A stretch of DNA of 64,000 bases from Virgibacillus_F sp049310925 (GTDB lineage Bacteria; Bacillota; Bacilli; Bacillales; Amphibacillaceae): NCBI RefSeq assembly GCF_049310925.1, contig NZ_JBMERP010000009.1, positions 1-64,000 of the forward strand, in the 5' to 3' direction. This document shows, in pieces, positions 1 through 6,577 of this stretch; position 1 is the first letter of the stretch; every line of letters begins with the position of its first letter. The notes under the pieces are model-generated. The model was not told where the DNA came from, searched no databases, and worked only from the letters and a program-made list of their open reading frames with translations. Both the position numbers and the translations under genes were made by a program.

Positions 1-25
1 TAAAATCCAACAGTTTATCATTCAT
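1..25 (-). CDS. opuAB: Start of glycine betaine ABC transporter permease OpuAB (partial)
   Basis: Only the first eight codons (MNDKLLDF) are inside the window; the rest lies beyond the left edge. A GAGGTG ribosome binding site sits about 10 bases before the ATG, inside the 3' end of the ATPase gene, and the two genes overlap by 8 bases. Its identity is inferred from the position directly after an OpuAA ATPase, the normal opuAA-opuAB-opuAC order. Confidence 0.6.
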
Positions 26-1217
26 GGTTTAAATTCACCTCACCATCACCTGCAAGAGCAGCAATTAAGGCACCACGTACAACAATTCCAACTAGTTTTC
101 CTTTGTCTACGACTGCAACTGGGATAGGTGAGTCATGAATAACGTTGAAAATTTCATTTAATGCGGTGTCTTTTTCCACTTTAGGTATGTCTTTACGTAA
201 AATTTCGTTGATGTTACGTATGTCATTCTTCTTAGCTTGTGAAGCGTCATCTGCTGTCACATAACCTTGAAGGTTACGTTGACCATCCACAACAAAGATG
301 CTGGACAAGCCTTCTTCACGCATTCTTTCCAGAGCAACCCGTGGTCCGTGTTTCTCTATATTAATAGTTTCAGGTCGTTTCATAATTTGTTGAGCTGTTA
401 GAACCTTGGAACGGTCAACATCCTCCACAAATCGTTCAACATAATCATTAGCCGGATTCACCAGGATTTCTTCCGGTGTACCAATTTGAACAATCACTCC
501 GTCGTTCATTAGGGCAATGCGATCACCTAATCGAAGTGCCTCGTCCAAATCATGCGTGATAAAGATAATCGTTTTCTGCATGCTAGCCTGAAGATCAACC
601 AGTTCATCCTGCATCTCTTTACGAATTAAAGGATCAAGCGCTGAAAATGCTTCATCCATCAGTAACACTTCCGGGTCGTTAGCTAACGCACGTGCTAACC
701 CAACACGTTGTTGCATACCACCGGATAACTGGTCTGGTGTTTGATGGATATAACCACCAAGTCCAACCATTTCTAATGATTTCGTTGCTATTTTTTCTCG
801 TTCTTCCTTAGGCATTTTTTGGATTTCTAAACCATACTCTGTGTTTTCAAGTATCGTACGATGCGGAAATAAGGCAAACCGCTGAAAAACCATACTCATT
901 TTTTGTCTGCGGACATTCCGGAGTTCTTGTTTATTCATGGTAGAAAGATCTTCTCCATCAATTAAAACACTGCCTTCAGTTGGTTCTATCAAGCGATTAA
1001 GTAAGCGTACCAATGTGGATTTACCACTTCCTGACAACCCCATGATAACAAATATTTCTCCTGCTTCAACTGAAAACGTTGCACGGTTAACACCAACCGT
1101 ACTCCCCGTTTCTTTCAGAATGTCACCCTTCGACATTCCTTGGTCAAGAAGTTTAAGCGCATGTTTAGGATTTTTGCCGAAAACTTTTGACAAGTCTTTT
1201 ACCTCAATTACGGGCAT
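18..1217 (-). CDS. opuAA: Glycine betaine/proline ABC transporter ATP-binding protein OpuAA
   Basis: The 399-residue ATPase energises uptake of the osmoprotectant glycine betaine at the membrane. Visible motifs are Walker A GLSGSGKST at about residues 60-68, signature LSGGMQQ at 164-170, Walker B LLMDEA around 185-190, and two C-terminal CBS motifs over about 275-390, the arrangement of the OpuA/ProV family in which CBS domains sense ionic strength. The roughly 50-residue extension before Walker A is also typical of this family. It is the first gene of an operon continuing off the left edge and is divergent from a GbsR-type regulator, which probably represses it. The ATG is preceded by AGGTGAAC. 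Confidence 0.95.
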   Translation of the reverse strand: MPVIEVKDLSKVFGKNPKHALKLLDQGMSKGDILKETGSTVGVNRATFSVEAGEIFVIMGLSGSGKSTLVRLLNRLIEPTEGSVLIDGEDLSTMNKQELRNVRRQKMSMVFQRFALFPHRTILENTEYGLEIQKMPKEEREKIATKSLEMVGLGGYIHQTPDQLSGGMQQRVGLARALANDPEVLLMDEAFSALDPLIRKEMQDELVDLQASMQKTIIFITHDLDEALRLGDRIALMNDGVIVQIGTPEEILVNPANDYVERFVEDVDRSKVLTAQQIMKRPETINIEKHGPRVALERMREEGLSSIFVVDGQRNLQGYVTADDASQAKKNDIRNINEILRKDIPKVEKDTALNEIFNVIHDSPIPVAVVDKGKLVGIVVRGALIAALAGDGEVNLNHE

Positions 1218-1555
1218 TTAGTTCACCTCTACATTTCATTGTTCCGTTCCATTTTACGTTAACGCCTGAGTAATTAGTAGCATTGCTTTATACTTAGAAT
1301 TAATAAAATCAAAGACGTTAACTCCCGAACAGTTTTTTTTATCACTTATCTACTATATAACGTAAAGCATGTACATTACAAACATTTTGTACGATTAGTT
1401 TTATATATATTTTATGTACAGATTAAACTGTACGAAGTTAACAGAGGAATTCCTCTCATTTTCTTTAAAATGCTTTAATTTATTATCCAACTTGCGACTT
1501 CCCATAAAACTTCGTTTGTTGTAACCTTATATAGCGATACTTAGAGGAGGATTTT
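1218..1555. promoter_or_regulatory. Divergent opuAA / regulator control region with two dyads
   Basis: This AT-rich 338-bp gap separates opuAA (minus) from the GbsR-type regulator (plus). It holds a perfect dyad, GTACAG-ATTAAA-CTGTAC (1416-1433), and a second, looser one with GTACA/TGTAC arms (1371-1392). Both share GTAC half-sites and lie centrally, as operators for the regulator would. On the minus strand a TTGTAA...TATAGT pair in this area could be the opuAA promoter. The operator role is inferred; no consensus was checked. Confidence 0.4.
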
Positions 1556-2044
1556 ATGAAGGATAAATCAAATGATCAACTAATAAATAAAATTGCGATT
1601 GAATTTGCAAAAACTATTGAACTGTTTGATTTGACTCCAATTGAGGCAAGATTGTTTGCTTTTTTATATTTAAATGAGGAATCGATGACTCTTGATGAAA
1701 TGAGTGAACTGATTGACAGAAGCAAAACATCTATGAGTATTAGCATAAGAAGCTTACTTGAATTAAATTTAGTAACTCGCGTCTGGAAGAAAGGTGTTCG
1801 CAAAGACCTTTATAAGGCTAATACACAACTGTTCAAGTCGTTTATGAATTCCTTTGTCAATAAATGGATCGATGCCGCAAATCATCAAAGAAACGCTTTA
1901 GAAGAGATTAAAAAGAATATTGATGTTGAGTCAGATGACAAGCTATTAACGATCTACAATCGTCTAGCAACCATTACTGAGTTCCATAAAAATGTAGAAA
2001 GCTCATTTCGAGATTTGAAACAGAACAAACATCAGGAAGACTGA
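1556..2044 (+). CDS. GbsR/OpcR-type transcriptional regulator (OpuAR-like)
   Basis: A 162-residue MarR-like winged-helix protein of the GbsR family, whose members control choline and glycine betaine uptake and synthesis in Bacillus. The HTH spans roughly residues 30-75 and contains the family phrase MTLDEMSELIDRSKTSMSISIRSL followed by KKGVRKDLYKA; the C-terminal half is helical and probably dimerises. The ATG follows a GAGGAGG ribosome binding site. Its divergent position to opuAA makes a local repressor of that operon the best guess, possibly with betaine or choline as the effector. It is a paralogue of the gene at 5960-6514. Confidence 0.85.
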   Translation: MKDKSNDQLINKIAIEFAKTIELFDLTPIEARLFAFLYLNEESMTLDEMSELIDRSKTSMSISIRSLLELNLVTRVWKKGVRKDLYKANTQLFKSFMNSFVNKWIDAANHQRNALEEIKKNIDVESDDKLLTIYNRLATITEFHKNVESSFRDLKQNKHQED

Positions 2045-2144
2045 TAATTGATTTTGGTTTGAAGGTGGTCAGTCTTCCGCTCTTCTATAAAAAACATATC
2101 AAGTAGTCACAACTTCAAAATGTGAATGTATTAGCAAGAAACCT

Positions 2145-2522
2145 TTACCGTTTAGGAAAATGTTTTACAGAAGTATCGGAAAAAGCAACACCTTTTTTTC
2201 TTAACATAGTAAATTCCTTAATTAAATGGGGAAAATAACCTTCTATCTTAAGTGCCTCTATTGTTTCAGTTGGTTCTAATTTTTCGTTTAGCATACCGGC
2301 AAAGTGAATTAATAAAGATGAAAAATCAAGAAACCCTTCTTCTTTTTGCAATTCGTACTCATTTTCCAGCATCTGCAGCAACTTAAAAAGCTCCGAATAT
2401 TCCTCTTTCGTTATATTCTTTTCGATAATTAATTTGATAAACGGATATTGATCTACATCTATCAATTTAGAAAGTAACTGTAGGTGAAATGACATTATTT
2501 CTTTTTCACTTTGCTGACTCAT
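2145..2522 (-). CDS. yhaI: YhaI-like DUF1878 family protein
   Basis: A 125-residue, predicted all-helical cytoplasmic protein resembling B. subtilis YhaI (DUF1878), whose function is unknown. It has no signal peptide or membrane segment. The start is an ATG eight bases after GGAGG. In B. subtilis yhaI lies next to scoC and upstream of prsA; here the neighbouring genes towards prsA are present but no scoC/hpr is seen beside it. The family assignment rests on remembered sequence likeness plus synteny. Confidence 0.7.
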   Translation of the reverse strand: MSQQSEKEIMSFHLQLLSKLIDVDQYPFIKLIIEKNITKEEYSELFKLLQMLENEYELQKEEGFLDFSSLLIHFAGMLNEKLEPTETIEALKIEGYFPHLIKEFTMLRKKGVAFSDTSVKHFPKR

Positions 2523-2721
2523 TCATAATACCTCCTTTTTCACCCAAAAAGTTTCTGATTCTAAGCGCCTTTATAACGGTATGTATCAAGGTTTTAGGAC
2601 GAGCAGATTTCAGCAGAAAAAAATAAGTAGAAAAACTATTGCATTTTCAATTGAAACGTACTATCATTCTTAAAGTATTGAGCAAACAATTTCAGCTAGA
2701 ATCATCAAAGGAGGGTCAAAA

Positions 2722-3267
2722 ATGAATTGTTGGAAATCCATAAACTTTACGAAAGAATTTGGTATGAATAGGCTCTACTTTCTTTCATTTTTGATCGGTT
2801 TACTATCATTTGTATTTCTTTTTGTACCTGTTTCTAGTATTCATGGTACTGCACATGTAAGTGAGACTGGAATTATTCCATTCCTTGGTCTAGTTATTTT
2901 AATGCCAACCATTCATTCATTTATGCATATTTTACCATTAATTATGATGAATAAACGAGTTAAAATATATTTTAATCTTAAAAAAAGTATTGTACCGACA
3001 TTTAAATATCCGGCTAAAACATTTCTATCAAAACCTATATCTTTAATGGCTGCATTTGCACCAATGTTATTTTTAACAATTCCTGGAATTATAGCTTCAC
3101 TTATATTTGTTGATTTTTATGTATATATTCTATTATACACGGTAATTCATATAGGTTCATCATTTACCGACTACCTGTATATTCTTCAAATTATTAAAGC
3201 ACCTAAACGTGCATATATTGAAAATCAAAAAGAAGGCTTCGCAATATTAGTTAAGGCTAAAAGTTAA
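2722..3267 (+). CDS. YhaJ-like DUF3267 membrane protein
   Basis: A 181-residue polytopic membrane protein with about four hydrophobic segments (roughly residues 18-38, 52-75, 105-130, 133-155). It looks like the DUF3267 family, sometimes called putative zincin peptidases, which includes YhaJ of B. subtilis. The canonical HExxH motif is absent; the second segment has HSFMHILP, so metallopeptidase activity is doubtful. AAAGGAGG precedes the ATG and a strong terminator follows the stop codon, so the gene is probably monocistronic. Its place between yhaI and prsA matches B. subtilis. Confidence 0.65.
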   Translation: MNCWKSINFTKEFGMNRLYFLSFLIGLLSFVFLFVPVSSIHGTAHVSETGIIPFLGLVILMPTIHSFMHILPLIMMNKRVKIYFNLKKSIVPTFKYPAKTFLSKPISLMAAFAPMLFLTIPGIIASLIFVDFYVYILLYTVIHIGSSFTDYLYILQIIKAPKRAYIENQKEGFAILVKAKS

Positions 3268-3306
3268 AATCACCTGAGGCATCACTTTCAGGTGATTTTT
3301 ATTTTA
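3267..3306 (+). terminator. Intrinsic terminator of the yhaJ-like gene
   Basis: AAAATCACCTGA (3267-3278) and TCAGGTGATTTT (3288-3299) form a perfect 12-bp stem with a 9-base loop, followed by a T-rich tract. The hairpin overlaps the stop codon. Confidence 0.9.
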
Positions 3307-3429
3307 AATCCCTTCCTTCACACTATTCATATGTATGAAATTTTGGTAAAGTAATAAATGTGGTGTTTTCGAAAGTTTCACATATTTAAGAGAATCTAAC
3401 TCCAAATAGATTTAAGGAGGTTTCTACAA

Positions 3430-3615
3430 GTGAGTATTATGTATCTTTTTTATGCGTTATTTATCCTATTAATTTTCAACTCACTAACACATCTATTTTG
3501 TTTGAAAATGGAAATGAATCAAAAAAAGCAATCATCTGTATTTAGAGTTATCAATGTAATGATCATGGTCTTACTGGTATCTTCCTATGTACGAGTTCTG
3601 AATGTGATCGCTTAA
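3430..3615 (+). CDS. Small two-segment membrane protein of unknown function
   Basis: I do not recognise this 61-residue protein. It has two hydrophobic helices (about residues 2-24 and 39-58) joined by a basic loop containing KMEMNQKKQ, suggesting a small membrane hairpin. The start is GTG with a strong AAGGAGG at 3414-3420, nine bases upstream. It sits between yhaJ-like and prsA on the same strand, with no clear terminator before the prsA promoter region. Confidence 0.6.
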   Translation: MSIMYLFYALFILLIFNSLTHLFCLKMEMNQKKQSSVFRVINVMIMVLLVSSYVRVLNVIA

Positions 3616-3656
3616 AAATTAGTAAAAACTGTGTAAAACAAACTGAGATTGTTTAT

Positions 3657-3682
3657 TTTAATATATACTATGGTATATTAAA
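3657..3682. promoter_or_regulatory. AT-rich dyad upstream of prsA
   Basis: TTTAATATA (3657-3665) and TATATTAAA (3674-3682) form a 9-bp inverted repeat around TACTATGG, with an embedded TATACT that could be a -10 box. It lies 46 bases before prsA and could be an operator or promoter palindrome. AT richness makes chance dyads likelier. Confidence 0.3.
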
Positions 3683-3727
3683 CAGTAGTTTAAAGGAGTA
3701 AATCATTAGATTAGGAGTGTTCAGTAA

Positions 3728-4624
3728 ATGAAAAAACTAGCAATTGCACTAACATTATCAGCAGGAGTATTAAGCTTAACGGCTTGTAACTCAGACAATG
3801 AAGAAGCTGTAGTAGAGACCGGCGCAGGTAATGTTACTAAAGACGAATTCTATAACGAGTTAAAAGACAGACATGGTGAACAAGTACTAAAGGAAATGGT
3901 AACAGTAGAAGTACTTGAAGATAAATATGATGTAACTAAAAAAGAAGTTGATGCTGAAATCCAAAAACTCAAAGATGAATATGGCGATCAATTTCAAGCT
4001 GTTCTTCAACAGGGTGGATATAAGGATGAAGATGCATTCCGAAAAGTTGTAAAGATTAGCCTATTGCAGGAAGCAGCTGTTTCAGAGGATATTAAAATTA
4101 CAGATAAAGAAATTAAAACACAATATGAGCGTATGAAGACTGAACTTGAGGCTTCTCATATTTTAGTGGAGGATCTTGAAACTGCTAAAAAGGTTAAAAA
4201 AGAACTTGCTAATGGCGGAGATTTTGCTAAACTTGCAAAAGAATATTCAACAGACACAGCAAGTGCTAAAAAAGGTGGCGAATTAGGTTATTTTGCTCCT
4301 GGCAAAATGGTACCTGAATTTACAGATGCAGCTTATGCATTAGAGGTTGGAGAAGTAAGTGAACCAGTTCAATCAAAATATGGTTACCATATAATCAAAT
4401 TAACTGACAAACGTGAAGCAAAGGATGCGAAAGTTGGTACGCTTAAAGAGGAAACAGCTGACATTCGCCGTGAACTATTAAGCAAAAAAATTGATCCAAC
4501 TAAAGCGCAAGCAAAAATCGAAAAACTCATTAAAGATGCTAATGTTGATGTAAAACTTGATCAATTTGAGAATTTATTTAAAAAAGCACCTAAAGATGAA
4601 GCTGCAAAAAAAGAAGAAAAATAA
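3728..4624 (+). CDS. prsA: Foldase lipoprotein PrsA (parvulin-type PPIase)
   Basis: A 298-residue extracytoplasmic lipoprotein that helps secreted proteins fold after Sec translocation. It starts with a lipoprotein signal peptide ending LTAC, so Cys20 is the lipidated residue. A central parvulin/PpiC domain (about 143-233) contains ASHILVEDLETA, GGDFAKLAKEYSTD and GYHIIKL. The flanking regions are charged and helical, and the C terminus is Lys/Glu rich. Length agrees with Bacillus PrsA (about 290). It is single-cistron, with its own upstream region and a strong terminator shared with the convergent yhaL. Confidence 0.97.
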   Translation: MKKLAIALTLSAGVLSLTACNSDNEEAVVETGAGNVTKDEFYNELKDRHGEQVLKEMVTVEVLEDKYDVTKKEVDAEIQKLKDEYGDQFQAVLQQGGYKDEDAFRKVVKISLLQEAAVSEDIKITDKEIKTQYERMKTELEASHILVEDLETAKKVKKELANGGDFAKLAKEYSTDTASAKKGGELGYFAPGKMVPEFTDAAYALEVGEVSEPVQSKYGYHIIKLTDKREAKDAKVGTLKEETADIRRELLSKKIDPTKAQAKIEKLIKDANVDVKLDQFENLFKKAPKDEAAKKEEK

Positions 4625-4631
4625 TCATCGT

Positions 4632-4670
4632 CAAAAAAAATGCTGATCCAATTGGATCAGCATTTTTTTA
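4632..4670. terminator. Bidirectional terminator between prsA and yhaL
   Basis: AATGCTGATCC-AATT-GGATCAGCATT forms a perfect hairpin (about 4639-4664). There is a T run on the plus strand and, because of the upstream A run, also on the minus strand, so it can serve both convergent genes. Confidence 0.92.
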
Positions 4671-4720
4671 TAGGCTAGATATACTTGTCGTGTCTTGCAA
4701 GGCGCTTACGCTTTTCTTGG

Positions 4721-4912
4721 CTACTGGGACAATTCTCTTCTTTGTTTTTTTTCACGTTCTTTCTCAATTCGGTCAATAAATATCTTTCCTTCACGTTCAA
4801 TGAATTGTTGTTCTAGTCTCTTTTCCGCACTCATAGCTCGATAGGCCATATATCCACTCAAGAATATAAACAGTATCATCATAAAAACCCACCAAGGCAC
4901 TCCAATAATCAT
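4721..4912 (-). CDS. yhaL: Sporulation membrane protein YhaL
   Basis: A 63-residue protein with one N-terminal membrane helix (MIIGVPWWVFMMILFIFLSG) followed by a highly charged helical tail, like YhaL, a protein made in the mother cell under SigE in B. subtilis. The start at 4912 is preferred over an upstream in-frame ATG at 4960 because AAGGAGG lies just before it (AAGGAGGCTATATAATG), while the longer form would place the ribosome binding site inside the gene. Synteny prsA-yhaL-yhaM supports the name. Its exact function is unknown. Confidence 0.8.
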   Translation of the reverse strand: MIIGVPWWVFMMILFIFLSGYMAYRAMSAEKRLEQQFIEREGKIFIDRIEKEREKKQRRELSQ

Positions 4913-4981
4913 TATATAGCCTCCTTGTCCAACTCTTCTTATACAAGTATATGAGGACAACTTTTAAATAATGACTAGTAT

Positions 4982-5929
4982 TTAATCCTCTTCAAATAAC
5001 GGCTTATAGAATGAACGATTGTCCAGTGCGAAAATTCTTTCGGTGAATTCACCAGGTTTAACTTTTTCGAGAGAACGATTCAGCATATTCATTTTAGCAT
5101 CTATTAAATCAATTAAATGTAAAAGCTCTGCTTCTCGAACAAGTGGTGGTTTTGGACTACCCCATTCTGCTTTACCATGATGACTTAAAACCAAGTGCTG
5201 CAGTATAAGAACTTCTTCACCTTCAATTTGAAGCTCACGTGCAATATGTCCAATCTCTTCAACCATCATTGGAATGTGTCCAAGTAACTTACCTTCTAAT
5301 GTATAGGTGGTTGTAATGACACCTGACAGTTCCTTTAACTTCCCTAAATCATGTAGAATAATTCCCGCATACAATAAATCTTTGTTTAGTTGAGGATATA
5401 GTGTATGTAATTCCTTAGCTAGCGCAATCATACTTACAACATGGTGAGCTAGTCCGGAAACATACTCATGGTGGTTTTTTGTTGCTGCAGGGTATGTTAA
5501 CAGTGCTTCCTGATACTTTTTAACAAATGCTCTTACAATTCGTTGCATTGCAGGGTTTTTCATTTCAAAAATAGCTTCGGTTAGCTTTTCCATTAACTCT
5601 TCCTTGTCGACAGGTGCTTTTTCAATGAAATCTGTTACATGTAAATCATCAGTCGGTTGAGAAGGACGTAATGATAGTATTTTTAATTGGGCCTTACCTC
5701 GAAATTGATTAATTTCTCCCGTTAATTTTACAATCTTCTCTGGTGTGAAAGTAGTTTCATCTTCCTTAGAAATATCCCATAATTTCGCTTCGATCTCACC
5801 TGTAGCGTCGCGTAGAATTAACGTTAAGAATGGTTTTCCATTGCTTGCTACACCACGGTTTGACTCTTTGATAAGCACAAATCCATCGAAAGACTCCCCA
5901 ACATTAATGTAACCTAATCCCCTGTTCAT
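4982..5929 (-). CDS. yhaM: 3'-5' exoribonuclease YhaM
   Basis: A 315-residue cytoplasmic exoribonuclease that trims RNA 3' ends and may act on single-stranded DNA. An N-terminal OB-fold (about residues 12-95) for nucleic-acid binding precedes an HD-type metal phosphohydrolase domain with HH at 162-163 and the HDLGK motif at 193-197, both expected metal ligands; a later LSHHGKAEWGSP adds more histidines. Length matches B. subtilis YhaM (314). A GGGAGGGG ribosome binding site precedes the ATG. It sits just upstream of yhaL on the same strand, with a gbsR-like gene upstream. Confidence 0.95.
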   Translation of the reverse strand: MNRGLGYINVGESFDGFVLIKESNRGVASNGKPFLTLILRDATGEIEAKLWDISKEDETTFTPEKIVKLTGEINQFRGKAQLKILSLRPSQPTDDLHVTDFIEKAPVDKEELMEKLTEAIFEMKNPAMQRIVRAFVKKYQEALLTYPAATKNHHEYVSGLAHHVVSMIALAKELHTLYPQLNKDLLYAGIILHDLGKLKELSGVITTTYTLEGKLLGHIPMMVEEIGHIARELQIEGEEVLILQHLVLSHHGKAEWGSPKPPLVREAELLHLIDLIDAKMNMLNRSLEKVKPGEFTERIFALDNRSFYKPLFEED

Positions 5930-5959
5930 ACCTATTCCCCTCCCAAAGGCACAAATTAT

Positions 5960-6514
5960 TTAGTCCATATTATTTTTTGGTATAAGACTAAAAATTTCTC
6001 CAGATTCAATCACCTGGATAAACTTCATCAGCCATTTGTAATAATTTTGAGCGTAACGAAGGCGTTCTATGTCATTACCAATTTTAATACGCAATTCTTC
6101 ACTACTAGTATCTTTTTGAATAGTAAGAAGCTCTTCAATTGCTTCATCTGCTTCTTCAATATTTGTTTCTGTATGGTGGCGCCAACGGTTACTAAAAAGT
6201 GAGGTGAAAGATTTATACCAATCTTCTTCTGATTTATACAAATCCTTGCGAATACCTTTTTTAAAAGTTGATTCAACCATCTTCATGTCCGTTAGCGACC
6301 GTACACCAGTTGACATACTTGTCTTACTCATTTCTAAGGCATCACGCATGCCATCTAACGTCATTGGCTCTTCTGCAAAGTACAAGACACCATACAATCG
6401 ACCTACTGAAGAAGTGATCCCGTACAGGTTCATATTTTTGGCAATTACCTGGATAAATTTTTCTTTTGTTACTTCATATTGTTCCCAATTGCTTGTCTCA
6501 TCTTGTTCAGACAA
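5960..6514 (-). CDS. GbsR-type transcriptional regulator (second paralogue)
   Basis: A 184-residue MarR-like protein closer in length and sequence to GbsR itself, the choline-sensing repressor of glycine betaine synthesis in B. subtilis. The HTH is at about residues 40-85 with EPMTLDGMRDALEMSKTSMS and FKKGIRKDLYKSEEDW; an aromatic-rich helical C-terminal half follows. The start is placed at the TTG at 6514, eight bases after GGAGG; an upstream in-frame TTG at 6529 is itself part of that site. No gbsAB genes are next to it; it sits between yhaM and yhaN, which are adjacent in B. subtilis, so it appears inserted. Targets are unknown. Confidence 0.85.
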   Translation of the reverse strand: MSEQDETSNWEQYEVTKEKFIQVIAKNMNLYGITSSVGRLYGVLYFAEEPMTLDGMRDALEMSKTSMSTGVRSLTDMKMVESTFKKGIRKDLYKSEEDWYKSFTSLFSNRWRHHTETNIEEADEAIEELLTIQKDTSSEELRIKIGNDIERLRYAQNYYKWLMKFIQVIESGEIFSLIPKNNMD

Positions 6515-6577
6515 TAGATGTCCCTCCAATATCTACATTAGTAAAGCGCATATCTATAAAAATTTTATCATTAAATA

